A DNA stretch of 64,000 bases from Myxacorys chilensis ATA2-1-KO14 (GTDB lineage Bacteria > Cyanobacteriota > Cyanobacteriia > Leptolyngbyales > Leptolyngbyaceae): the NCBI GenBank assembly GCA_019359275.1, contig JAHHHP010000010.1, forward strand, positions 33,887 to 97,886, read 5' to 3'. Shown one piece after another: positions 1 to 8,790 of the stretch. The notes beneath the pieces were generated by a model. The model was not told the origin of the DNA. It did no database searches and worked only from the letters and a program-made list of their open reading frames with translations. The translations under genes and the position numbers were made by a program. Each line of letters starts with the position of its first letter. Within the stretch, counting starts at the first letter, position 1.

Positions 1-148
1 GGGCGATAAGCGCCTTTTCGCGTTTTGATAGTGCTCCTTCGGCAAACACAGCCCCGTAGTATGCAAAGAACTTTTCAGCTAACTCTGGGTTGCCCTCGCC
101 AATTTCTCCAAACTTCGGAAGGTGTTCTGAATTGTAATATTGATCCAT
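1..148 (-). CDS. AhpD-like carboxymuconolactone decarboxylase family protein, arsenosugar-associated type (partial)
   Basis: Only the first 49 codons lie in the window; the gene runs off the left edge. The ATG at 148-146 is preceded by a GAGGAAA ribosome site. The protein opens MDQYYNSEHLPKFGEIGEGN and continues with a helix ending SKREKALIA, which matches from memory the start of the peroxidase-like AhpD relatives that accompany arsenosugar biosynthesis genes. The redox CxxC motif would lie just beyond the edge, so it cannot be checked. Members are thought to act in organoarsenical or peroxide metabolism, but their reaction is not settled. Family assignment is fairly firm; the arsenic link is inferred. 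Confidence 0.65.
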   Translation of the reverse strand, partial: MDQYYNSEHLPKFGEIGEGNPELAEKFFAYYGAVFAEGALSKREKALIA

Positions 149-216
149 TGTTTCGTTTCCTCTGGCTATCTCTCAGCTTAGAGGATCTGATTTCATCTCA
201 CCCATAGTTTTAGTGA

Positions 217-792
217 ATGGATGGTACTCTTATGATTCCTCGTTCGGTATTAACGTTCACTGCAACGGCAACCGAAGCCTTGAAGCAAGCTGCTTTGGGT
301 CTTGGGATCTGTTCGGTTGTGTTAGCGGCAGATCCAACCCAAGTAGATCAACTCATTAACACCAATGACTGTCAAGGCTGTGATCTGTCTAAAGCCAGTA
401 TTTATGGAATGGTGCTAGAAGGCGCTAATTTAACCCGCGCGAACCTAACAGAGGCTGCTTTTCAGGGATCTAAACTGAATTTTGCCAATTTAACGACAGC
501 AGTTGGCGATCGCGCGAACTTTGCCCTTGTGCAACTTCAGGACGCAAACTTGCAAGGGGCAAATCTGCAAGAGGCAAACTTCTATGGTGCAGATTTGCGG
601 GGTGCAGACCTTTCTAAAGCCAATCTTCAAAAGGCAGTGCTAGAAGGAGCTGATTTACGAGGTGCAAATCTCAACGGAGCAAACTTGCAAAACGCCAATT
701 TGGTACGGGTAAAACTAGCTGGGGCGACGCTTGAAGGTACGACCCTAACTGGCGCTCGAATGCCTGCTGGATGGGAGCCTAAGAAGAATTAG
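217..792 (+). CDS. Pentapeptide-repeat protein
   Basis: A 191-residue protein. Residues 1 to about 37 look like a weak signal or membrane segment (hydrophobic stretch ending VVLAAD). From about residue 55 the chain is almost all A(D/N)LxX pentapeptides (GANLTRANL, GADLRGADL and similar), expected to fold as a right-handed beta-helix. A Cys pair (DCQGCDLS) precedes the repeats, as in many exported cyanobacterial members. The function of such proteins is generally unknown and nothing here narrows it. The start could be ATG 217 or ATG 232; neither has a good ribosome site. Neighbours give no clear operon. Confidence 0.85.
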   Translation: MDGTLMIPRSVLTFTATATEALKQAALGLGICSVVLAADPTQVDQLINTNDCQGCDLSKASIYGMVLEGANLTRANLTEAAFQGSKLNFANLTTAVGDRANFALVQLQDANLQGANLQEANFYGADLRGADLSKANLQKAVLEGADLRGANLNGANLQNANLVRVKLAGATLEGTTLTGARMPAGWEPKKN

Positions 793-1272
793 CTCTTCTT
801 TTGGGCAATACAGAATCTTTAGCCACATAGAGTCCATAGAGCGATTCAGTACTTCTGCTCTACAGTTTGCCATGATTAGACTGATGTTTGTGAATAAGAA
901 CTCTATGAGGATGAAACTATCTAGAACTTTTATCCGGATAAATACCGCTTTTAATGTAAAAAATAATCAGTCTTATTTAACTATTCAGTGTTTTTAGGGA
1001 GATCAAGTATTAATTTATCTTTAAACGTTCAATCCTATTCCAGTTCAACACATTTCGGTATTCTCGCAAATCAATTGCTACTTCTAAATAACTCAACTCA
1101 CTCTTGTTCTACTCGTTCATAACGATTGAGTAATGAGTTTGAGAAGTCGCAAGAGAATTAGCTTTGCGAAGCCTCAAGACTTGCACACCAGGGTGCGTTT
1201 TGAGCCGAAAGCAACGTACAACTGCTCGCTATATTGGCTGGCAACTCAGCTTTACAAGGAAGATCAAGCCTT
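793..1272. other. AT-rich intergenic region
   Basis: About 480 bases without a credible gene. It is visibly AT-rich between 880 and 1130. Close to the next gene there is a short imperfect inverted repeat, CGCAAG/CTTTGCG, near 1148-1170. I see no tRNA or known riboswitch. Confidence 0.5.
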
Positions 1273-1974
1273 ATGAACTCTCTAAGTGGAATCGCCGACC
1301 TATCAGATCCACTATCTGTTGAATTAGCTCCTCGTCAAGCACTCGCTTTAGACGTGCAATCTCCTTCCAATACTTTGACTGCGTTTCGGTCTGCCCGTTC
1401 AGTTAGTCCTAGTCCTACGCAAACTCCTAGTGCGCCCAGCTCCACACCACGCCAAACGGTGGATGAGATTTTATTCATCGATAAGAAAGTGCCGGGTTAT
1501 CAGCAACTAGAGTCTGGTACGAGATCAGGCGTCACTATCATTGAACTTAATCCCAATCAAGATGGAATTGCTCAAATTTCCAACGCGTTAGCGCAATTTC
1601 AGATTCGTAAAGCGGTTCATGTTGTGTCTCTTGGCGATAAAGGCGTTGTAAAACTAGGTGCAGCCCAATTATCCAAGAGTTCGATAGGACTCTATGCTAG
1701 TGATCTTAGATCATGGGCAAAGTCATTTAATGGCGGAGTAGATATTTTAATGTATGGCTCAAACGTTGGAGCCGATAGAGCGCTTCTAGAGCAAGTGAGT
1801 GCCTTAACAGGAGCCGATGTCGCCGCGTCTAGCGATCGCACGGGAAGCTCAACTTTGGGTGGCGATTGGGATCTCGAACAGAAAGTGCTGCGGGTAAACA
1901 CAGGCGCAATTGCAACTCAGCTTGCTTTTCAGCCCTCTACTCTCCAGACTTACGCTGCCACTCTCTCGGCATAA
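1273..1974 (+). CDS. DUF4347 domain protein, short stand-alone form
   Basis: About 233 residues from ATG 1273, which has AAGGA 12 bases upstream; an in-frame TTG at 1234 is the alternative. Residues 1-70 are Ser/Thr/Pro-rich and probably disordered. The rest matches DUF4347: EILFID near the start, a middle region with HVVSLGD, then LMYGSNVGAD and the end of the domain with GGDWDLE. DUF4347 is usually the N-terminal module of very large secreted adhesin-like proteins with cadherin or Calx-beta repeats. Here the protein stops right after the domain, so it is either a genuine short form or the stump of a longer gene. There is no recognisable signal peptide. Confidence 0.75.
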   Translation: MNSLSGIADLSDPLSVELAPRQALALDVQSPSNTLTAFRSARSVSPSPTQTPSAPSSTPRQTVDEILFIDKKVPGYQQLESGTRSGVTIIELNPNQDGIAQISNALAQFQIRKAVHVVSLGDKGVVKLGAAQLSKSSIGLYASDLRSWAKSFNGGVDILMYGSNVGADRALLEQVSALTGADVAASSDRTGSSTLGGDWDLEQKVLRVNTGAIATQLAFQPSTLQTYAATLSA

Positions 1975-2167
1975 CACAGCAGTACTTAAGACTCCTATAG
2001 ATTCTGACGCTTCTTAAATCTTAATAACTCCTAAATGGAGAGCCGTGATAGGCTCACGGCTCTATTGCTGTGTCAGTGATCTACCGATGAAGTGAGATAG
2101 GCCATTGCCCTGGGAATCCTGAGAAAAGAATGAACTTGGGCATGCGTGGACGCATAAGGGAATTGGC

Positions 2168-3379
2168 ATGTTAGTCGATGATTCATCTCCGGATACTCCG
2201 AGCGGGCTACTGGGTATCCGGAGTCGGATGCACTTTACCGGTCGGTTAGATGTCCACACGAGTGGGCAGCAGTGGAGTCTCTATCTTTATATGGGGCGCT
2301 TAACTTGGGCATCGGGTGGACCTCACCCCAGACGCCGATTGAATCGGTATTTAAACCAACATTGCCCTCAAATTGACGCGAATTCGATCACCGTTAGACT
2401 TACAGATGGTTTTCATGGGCAGGATTACCAAACCCTTGCGATACTTGTTAAGCGACAGCAAGTAACTCCAGAACAAGCCGTTGCTGTTATTCGGAGTACG
2501 ATCGCTGATGTGTTGTTTGACATTATCCAGCAAGAAGAAACGAAACTCGTCACCTTCAAATCCGATGCACAGGATGTTCTCGACACTTCGCTAGCGCTAG
2601 TGAATGCAGAACAACTGCTTGCCGAAGTTCAGCAGCTTTGGAATGCCTGGCGATCGCTCGGTTTAGCTGATCACTCGCCGAACTTAGCGCCTGTTCTTCG
2701 CCACCCTGAACAACTGCAAGAACACACCCCTGAGAAGGTGTATAGAATGCTTGTGTCACTGGTCGATGGTCGCCGCTCTCTGCGAGATTTAGCAGTTCTG
2801 ACGAAGCAAGATTTGTTGCAGCTAACGCGCCTTCTAGTGCCGCTCTACCGCAAAGGATTGATTGCTTTAACTAAAATTTCAGATTTGGCAGTTCCTGGAG
2901 CAGTGGGGCAATCGACATCGCCTTCAGCAAGACTTGAGGACACTACCCTAAAGCAAGGAATGCCGCTCCCTCGCACTCCCCGTGGAAGCAGAACAACAGG
3001 TTTAGATGCACCGCTAATTGTTTGCATTGATGACAGTCTACGCGAATGCCAGGCTATGGAAAAAATCGTGATCCAAGGAGGATATCGATTTACTGGGATT
3101 CAAGACTCTGTACAAGCACTGCCAATCTTGCTAGAGCAAAAACCAAGTTTGATCTTCTTAGATTTGGTCATGCCTGTTGCCAATGGTTACGAGATTTGCG
3201 CTCAAATTCGTCGAGTTTCGCTATTTAAAAACACTCCAATTGTTATTTTGACCAGCAACGACGGAATCATAGATCGAGTTCGTGCCCGATTTGTCGGTTC
3301 CTCCGGATTTTTGGCAAAGCCTCCAGAAGCTGACCGAGTGTTAACGGTCATTGCAAAACTTCTTCGGGTTCAAAGCTAA
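2168..3379 (+). CDS. PatA/PixG-like response regulator (DUF4388 + REC)
   Basis: A 403-residue protein. The N-terminal half (about 15-250) is the PatA-type DUF4388 region (GLLGIRSRMHFTGRLDV, then GRLTWASGG). The C-terminal 115 residues are a receiver domain: acidic pair in CIDDS near 287, phospho-acceptor Asp332 in FLDLVMP, and Lys in LAKPP. This layout is that of PixG/PilG/TaxP1, the first gene of cyanobacterial phototaxis and pilus chemotaxis operons. It probably receives phosphate from the CheA encoded downstream and acts on type IV pilus motors. It is the first gene of a six-gene same-strand cluster. ATG 2168 has AAGGGAA about 9 bases upstream. Confidence 0.9.
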   Translation: MLVDDSSPDTPSGLLGIRSRMHFTGRLDVHTSGQQWSLYLYMGRLTWASGGPHPRRRLNRYLNQHCPQIDANSITVRLTDGFHGQDYQTLAILVKRQQVTPEQAVAVIRSTIADVLFDIIQQEETKLVTFKSDAQDVLDTSLALVNAEQLLAEVQQLWNAWRSLGLADHSPNLAPVLRHPEQLQEHTPEKVYRMLVSLVDGRRSLRDLAVLTKQDLLQLTRLLVPLYRKGLIALTKISDLAVPGAVGQSTSPSARLEDTTLKQGMPLPRTPRGSRTTGLDAPLIVCIDDSLRECQAMEKIVIQGGYRFTGIQDSVQALPILLEQKPSLIFLDLVMPVANGYEICAQIRRVSLFKNTPIVILTSNDGIIDRVRARFVGSSGFLAKPPEADRVLTVIAKLLRVQS

Positions 3380-3424
3380 GCACTGGTTCACTCCCATTTA
3401 AAATCGTGTTACGGAGAAAAAGAA

Positions 3425-3787
3425 ATGAGTACTGTTCTGGTGGTTGAAGATAGCATTACTGAAATGCAGATTTTGAGCAATTATTTACAACAAGCAGGCA
3501 TAGCAGTTGTGAGCGCTCACAGTGGAGAAGAGGCGCAAACTAAACTTAGCAATCTGACCCCTGATCTAATTGTGCTAGATGTAATTTTGCCAGGTCAAAG
3601 CGGCTTTGAACTCTGCCGAGAACTAAAAGCCGACCCTCGAACCAATCAAATTCCAGTTATCATCTGCTCTACCAAAGATACTGACGTTGATAAGATGTGG
3701 GGCAATTTGTTAGGAGCAAATGCTTATATTCCTAAGCCTGTTGATCCAACTCTGTTCCTAACCACAATTCGACAGTTGATCAAGTAG
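3425..3787 (+). CDS. CheY-like single-domain response regulator (PixH/PilH type)
   Basis: A 120-residue stand-alone receiver domain. Acidic residues in VVEDS, phospho-acceptor Asp52 in VLDVILPG, the conserved Thr in CSTKD and Lys in IPKPVD are all present, so it should be phosphorylatable. ATG 3425 follows a strong ACGGAGAAA ribosome site. It lies 45 bases after the PatA-like gene and 12 bases before cheW, so it is surely co-transcribed. By analogy with PixH/PilH it either carries the signal to the pilus retraction machinery or serves as a phosphate sink. Confidence 0.92.
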   Translation: MSTVLVVEDSITEMQILSNYLQQAGIAVVSAHSGEEAQTKLSNLTPDLIVLDVILPGQSGFELCRELKADPRTNQIPVIICSTKDTDVDKMWGNLLGANAYIPKPVDPTLFLTTIRQLIK

Positions 3788-3799
3788 AGGATTGAGTTC

Positions 3800-4378
3800 A
3801 TGGCTGAGCTATCTGACATCCCTCCCTTGTTTTCTCCCTATGCATCCTCTATCGCCAGTCTAGAATCTTTACTTGCTGAACCAGCACCAATTGAAATTAC
3901 GCAGAAATTTCTACGGTTTCGGTTAGAGCCCGACCACGGTGTTCTCGTTCCTGTGCAAGACGTGCTCGCTGTACTCACCATATCGCTAAGTGAGGTGCTG
4001 CCGATTCCCCACATGAACGAGTCCGTATTAGGCGTTCTGAATTGGCGCGGTGAGGCGCTGTGGCTGGTTGATCTGTCAAATCAGCTCGGATTCAATTCCC
4101 TGATGAGAACAACGAAGCGGCTGTCAACTCTAACTATCATTGTTGTGCAGAAGAAATTGCAGTTGTTAGGACTGGCTGTTTCAGAGGTTCAGGATATTGA
4201 AGAACACAGTCCAGATCAGATGCGTTTGCCCTCAAATGAGCTATTTGCACCACGCTTATTGCCTTTTGTAAAAGGTTACTTTCTGCATGAACACACCATC
4301 GTTTTAGACACTTCTGCTGTATTAGAAGATCCCCATTTACAAACTCACAAACTTAGAAATTCTAGCGCTGATTATTAA
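3800..4378 (+). CDS. CheW-like coupling protein (PixI type)
   Basis: A 192-residue CheW-domain protein. The core, from about residue 30 ([16 protein letters not shown]) through [17 protein letters not shown] to the C-terminal beta barrel, is typical. CheW bridges the chemoreceptor to CheA. A roughly 30-residue N-terminal extension is a normal feature of the cyanobacterial PixI/PilI forms. The gene lies 12 bases after cheY and 14 bases before the receptor gene. A second CheW is encoded at the far end of the cluster. Confidence 0.92.
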   Translation: MAELSDIPPLFSPYASSIASLESLLAEPAPIEITQKFLRFRLEPDHGVLVPVQDVLAVLTISLSEVLPIPHMNESVLGVLNWRGEALWLVDLSNQLGFNSLMRTTKRLSTLTIIVVQKKLQLLGLAVSEVQDIEEHSPDQMRLPSNELFAPRLLPFVKGYFLHEHTIVLDTSAVLEDPHLQTHKLRNSSADY

Positions 4379-4392
4379 CCCTACATCAGGAC

Positions 4393-7300
4393 ATGACCAT
4401 GCCCGACTCCCGCCATACTGAACCTACGTTGGATATGACTTCTCTGTTTTCCTCGGAACCCACGTTAGAAGAATTTACGGCTAGTCTATCAAGTCAGCCC
4501 ATGCAGAGCCCAAGCAAGCCCACGCTAGAACCAATGGCTGGAGTAGAGCCTGCATCGCTGCCTCAAAGCCGTAGTAATGGAAATGGTAACGGTAGTGTTA
4601 ATGGTAAGACAGAGGCTCATAAAACGGGATGGGACATCCATCAGGTTGTTATGGCTCTAACGGGATTAAAGTCAGAACTCAAGCAAGCAGGGCTTTTAGA
4701 GAAGCCAAATGTGCAGAATCTATTTCGTCAAGTTGCTGAATTTGCGGCAACTCAACCGAGAAAAGAAGGGCATATAGCATCGACTCGTGAATTGCGCCAG
4801 CAGCGTCAACAATTTCTTGCGATCGCAGCTCAAATGCGTCAGACTTCTGATTTCAATGCCTTATTAAAGGTGGTCGTGAAGGTAGCGCGAGAAACCCTGC
4901 AAGCCGATCGAGCAATCCTCTATCGCTTTGATACACATAACGCAGGCAAAGTGATCGCCGAGTCTGTGCAGCGTGGCTGGACTCCTGCTTTAAATGAAAC
5001 GCCGCCTATAACGTGTTTTTGTTTTGATCAGCCCGAAGAGTATGTCAAACAGCAGGCGCTGCTGATCGAAGATATTAACCGAGTTGACTTGATGCCGTAT
5101 CAGCATCAACTTTTAGAGCAGTTGCAGGTAAAAGCAAGTTTGAGCCTGCCGATTCTGCTCGCGGGACAGCCTTGGGGACTGCTGGTGGTGCAGCAATGTT
5201 CTCAGACTCGTTTGTGGCAAGAAACAGAAGTGACGCTGCTTTACCAGTTGTGTCTGGAGCTAGCCGTTTGCTTGCAGCAGTCTAACTTCTCACTTCGTCT
5301 CAATCAGCAAAACGAGAAGGAAAAAGCGATCCTCAAAGTGATCGATCGCATTCGGCGATCGCTCGATACCAAGACCATTTTTCGCACAACCACACAGGAA
5401 GTGCGGCAGCTTCTAAATGTCGATCGCGTTGGAATTTACCGCTTCGAAGAAGACTGGAGCGGCGGATTTGTTGCTGAATCGGTCGCTCCCGGCTGGACTT
5501 CCGTGTTGCAAGACCAAGCTGATAATCCTGCCCTGCTAGACAATGTAAGTGATTGCAGCCTTGTCAAGTCGATGCGTGGTGCGGCCAAGGCGTCTGATAC
5601 GTACCTCAAAGAGACTCGCGGCGGTAGCTATGCCGAAGGAGAGGGCTGTCGGGCGGTGTCTGACATCTACCAAGCCGGATTCACGCCTTGCTACCTCGAA
5701 GTGCTGGAACGGTATCAAGCACGAGCCTATATTATTGTGCCGATTATGCAGGATCGGAAGCTGTGGGGCCTGTTAGCAGCGTATCAAAACTCTGCACCCC
5801 GCCAGTGGGAAGCATCTGAGACGGCATTAATGACGCAAATCGGCACCCAGTTAGGCGTGGCGTTGCAGCAAGCAGACTATTTGCAGCAGGTGCGATCGCA
5901 AGCCGAGCAATTGAAAAAAGTAGCCGACCGAGAACGGGCTACAGCACGAGTCATCGAAAAAATTCGCACAACCTTAGATGTCAATACGATCTTTAGAACG
6001 GCTACGCAAGAAGTCCGACAGCTGCTGAATGCAGATCGGGTCTGCGTATATCACTTTGAGCCAGATTGGAGCGGTGAGGTTGTGGCTGAAGCCTTGACTG
6101 GAAGTTGGGTGTCATTTATGCAAGCCCAGCAAGAAGATGCCAGTTTCCGCGACAATGCAATGGACTGCACAGCAAAAACATTGGGTGTTAGCAGCAGTAC
6201 AAAATTAACCGATACCTATCTTCAAGACACTCAAGGCGGTGCTTACACCAAAGGAGCAAATTTCAGAGCCGTCAGTGACATTTACAAAGCAGGATTCTCC
6301 CCCTGTTATGTCAGCTTCTTGGAGCGCTTTCAGGCAAGAGCTTACATCATTGTTCCGATCGTTCAAGGAAATCGATTGTGGGGACTGCTGGCAGCCTATC
6401 AAAACTCAGGAGTGCGGGAGTGGGAAGCATCCGAAATTACGCTGATTATGCAAATCGGAACTCAACTCGGTGTGGCACTTCAGCAGGCAGAATACACGCA
6501 GCAGATTCAGGCACAGTCGGAACAATTGGTAAAGGTTGCCGCTCGCGAACGGAGTTTTATCAGCATTATCGAGAAGGTTGGCCAGTCGGTCATCGAGAAG
6601 ATGCGTCAGGCTCAGGATGTCGAGACGATTTTTGCACAAACGACCCAACAGATTCGCCAATTTCTAGAAGCAGATCGAGTCGCAGTTTACCGATTTAAGC
6701 CAGACTGGAGTGGACAGTATATAGCAGAGTCAGTGGATGCAGGGTGGGTTCCTCTTGTTCGTTCTGATGTAAAAAGCGTCTGGGAAGATACACACCTCCA
6801 AGAAACTCAAGGAGGACGATATCAGAACCACGAAAGCTATGCGGTTAATGATATCTATACCATCGGGCATCACCCCTGCCACATCGCTGTTCTAGAGCAA
6901 TTTCAGGTTCGAGCCTACGTGATCGTTCCTATCTTTGCAGGTTCTCGGCTTTGGGGATTGTTGGCAGCCTATCAAAACTCTGGGCCGCGTCACTGGGAAG
7001 AGTCAGAGATCAACCTTTTGAGCCAAATTGGGTCTCAATTTGGAGTGGCTTTGCAGCAGTCAGAGTATGTGTTGCAGATTCAGCGTCAGGGCGAGCGAGA
7101 GAAGATTCTATCGAGAGTGGGCGAGCGCGTCCGACAGTCAATCAGTCTGATCGGAAAACCCTCTGACGCAAATACAGTCTTCCAAGTGACGACGCAAGAC
7201 ATTCGGCAGTTACTAAAGGTCGATCGGGTGGCACTGTATCGCTTTAATTCGGACTGGAGCGGCGATTTTATTTATGAATCAGTTAGCAGTGGCTGGTGCA

Positions 7301-8676
7301 AACTCGTCGGTACAGAAGCGGGTACAAACGTTCGAGACACCTATCTCATGGAGACCCAAGGCGGACGATATCGCAACCGGGAAAGCCTTGCGGTTGATGA
7401 CATCTACACCGCAGGTCATGCTCCTTGCCACGTAGAGCTTCTAGAAAAATTTGAGGCAAAAGCGTATGTGCTAGTTCCCCTCTTTAAAGGGCAACAGCTT
7501 TGGGGAATCTTGGGAGTTTACCAAAACTCAGAATGTAGGCATTGGGAAGACGCCGATGTTGTGTTGCTCAATCAGCTTGCTGGGCAGATAGGGGTTGCTT
7601 TAGAGCAAGTAGAAGCTTTGGAGAAACTGTGGTTTCAGGGCGAACAGTTAGCCGAATCTGCTGAACGGGAGAAAACCGCTAAAGAGCAACTCCAACAGCA
7701 GGTGATTCAACTGTTGGCGGCGATTAAGCCTGTTTTTTCGGGAGATTTAACGGTTCGGGTTCCGGTTACAGAAACTGAAGTCGGCACGATCGCAGATGCG
7801 TATAACAACACGATTCAAAGCTTGCGAAAGATTGTCATTCAGGTTCAATCAACATCGCTCAAAGTGACGCAGACCTCTCACAATAGCGGAGGTGCGATCG
7901 CTCAACTCTCTCAACAAGCCGAGGAGCAGTTGCAAGAAGTAACCCGGGCGTTGGATCAAATTGAGGCAATGGTGAGTTCGACACAAGCAGTGGCAGCTAA
8001 TGCGCGGCAAGTCGAATCGGCTGTACAACAGGCAAACCAAACGGTGCGTTCTGGTGATGCTGCGATGAACCGCACGGTAGACAGTATTATGTCAATTCGT
8101 GAAACAGTAGCGGAAACCAGTAAAAAAATTAAGCGCTTGAGTGAGTCGTCGCAGAAAATCTCGAAAGTTGTCAGCTTGATTGGCAGCTTTACAACGCAAA
8201 CGCAATTGCTGGCACTGAATGCTTCTATTGAGGCAACTCGGGCAGGTGAGTATGGGCGAGGCTTTACAGTCGTAGCGGATGAAGTGCGATCGCTGGCTCG
8301 TCAATCTGCTGAGGCGACGCGCGAAATTGAGAAACTAGCCCAGGAAATTCAGTCTGAAACGAGTGCAGTTGCCACAGCAATGGATACTGGAATCCAGCAG
8401 GTGGTGAGTGGAACCAGCTTAGTGAACGAAACGCGCCAGCAGTTAACTGAAATTATTAATGCAACGGCTCAAATCAGTCAGTTCGTGCAAGGCATCACGC
8501 AAGCAACGCTGTCACAAACGCAGCAGACGCAAGCTGTGACGCAAGCCATGACAGACGTAGCTACACTAGCGAACAAAAACTCTGCCCACTCGAACCAAAT
8601 TTCAGCTTCTTTCCAAGAGTTGATAGCAACAGCGCAACAGCTTCAAACGAGTGTCGGTGCGTTCAAAGTGAACTAA
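4393..8676 (+). CDS. Methyl-accepting chemotaxis protein with five GAF domains (PixJ/PtxD-like photoreceptor candidate)
   Basis: A 1427-residue receptor with no evident transmembrane segment. Domains in order: disordered N terminus (1-140), GAF1 (about 151-300), GAF2 (322-496), GAF3 (522-700), GAF4 (740-890), GAF5 (922-1075), a HAMP-like segment (about 1110-1160), and an MCP signalling coiled coil (1170-1427) containing the hairpin-tip region [22 protein letters not shown]. Cys433 and Cys638 lie in PCY motifs of GAF2 and GAF3; Cys829 and Cys1012 lie in PCH motifs of GAF4 and GAF5, at the place where cyanobacteriochromes attach bilin. GAF1 has no Cys there. Multi-GAF receptors of this shape (PixJ, PtxD) steer phototaxis. 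Chromophore binding is inferred, not shown. Confidence 0.9.
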   Translation: MTMPDSRHTEPTLDMTSLFSSEPTLEEFTASLSSQPMQSPSKPTLEPMAGVEPASLPQSRSNGNGNGSVNGKTEAHKTGWDIHQVVMALTGLKSELKQAGLLEKPNVQNLFRQVAEFAATQPRKEGHIASTRELRQQRQQFLAIAAQMRQTSDFNALLKVVVKVARETLQADRAILYRFDTHNAGKVIAESVQRGWTPALNETPPITCFCFDQPEEYVKQQALLIEDINRVDLMPYQHQLLEQLQVKASLSLPILLAGQPWGLLVVQQCSQTRLWQETEVTLLYQLCLELAVCLQQSNFSLRLNQQNEKEKAILKVIDRIRRSLDTKTIFRTTTQEVRQLLNVDRVGIYRFEEDWSGGFVAESVAPGWTSVLQDQADNPALLDNVSDCSLVKSMRGAAKASDTYLKETRGGSYAEGEGCRAVSDIYQAGFTPCYLEVLERYQARAYIIVPIMQDRKLWGLLAAYQNSAPRQWEASETALMTQIGTQLGVALQQADYLQQVRSQAEQLKKVADRERATARVIEKIRTTLDVNTIFRTATQEVRQLLNADRVCVYHFEPDWSGEVVAEALTGSWVSFMQAQQEDASFRDNAMDCTAKTLGVSSSTKLTDTYLQDTQGGAYTKGANFRAVSDIYKAGFSPCYVSFLERFQARAYIIVPIVQGNRLWGLLAAYQNSGVREWEASEITLIMQIGTQLGVALQQAEYTQQIQAQSEQLVKVAARERSFISIIEKVGQSVIEKMRQAQDVETIFAQTTQQIRQFLEADRVAVYRFKPDWSGQYIAESVDAGWVPLVRSDVKSVWEDTHLQETQGGRYQNHESYAVNDIYTIGHHPCHIAVLEQFQVRAYVIVPIFAGSRLWGLLAAYQNSGPRHWEESEINLLSQIGSQFGVALQQSEYVLQIQRQGEREKILSRVGERVRQSISLIGKPSDANTVFQVTTQDIRQLLKVDRVALYRFNSDWSGDFIYESVSSGWCKLVGTEAGTNVRDTYLMETQGGRYRNRESLAVDDIYTAGHAPCHVELLEKFEAKAYVLVPLFKGQQLWGILGVYQNSECRHWEDADVVLLNQLAGQIGVALEQVEALEKLWFQGEQLAESAEREKTAKEQLQQQVIQLLAAIKPVFSGDLTVRVPVTETEVGTIADAYNNTIQSLRKIVIQVQSTSLKVTQTSHNSGGAIAQLSQQAEEQLQEVTRALDQIEAMVSSTQAVAANARQVESAVQQANQTVRSGDAAMNRTVDSIMSIRETVAETSKKIKRLSESSQKISKVVSLIGSFTTQTQLLALNASIEATRAGEYGRGFTVVADEVRSLARQSAEATREIEKLAQEIQSETSAVATAMDTGIQQVVSGTSLVNETRQQLTEIINATAQISQFVQGITQATLSQTQQTQAVTQAMTDVATLANKNSAHSNQISASFQELIATAQQLQTSVGAFKVN

Positions 8677-8698
8677 GAGTTCTGAGGTTCTGATGCTT

Positions 8699-8766
8699 GA
8701 GTTTTGAGTTGAACATTAGCTCATTCAAACCTTATTTCATTGGCTTCTTTTCGTTGCTCAAAACTC
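8699..8766. repeat. Inverted repeat between receptor and cheA genes
   Basis: GAGTTTTGAG at 8699-8708 is exactly complementary to CTCAAAACTC at 8757-8766, with a 48-base loop. It occupies the only sizeable gap in the chemotaxis operon and could modulate read-through into cheA. There is no U-tract, so it is not a standard terminator. Confidence 0.4.
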
Positions 8767-8790
8767 GAAATTCAAACCTGATTGCCTATC

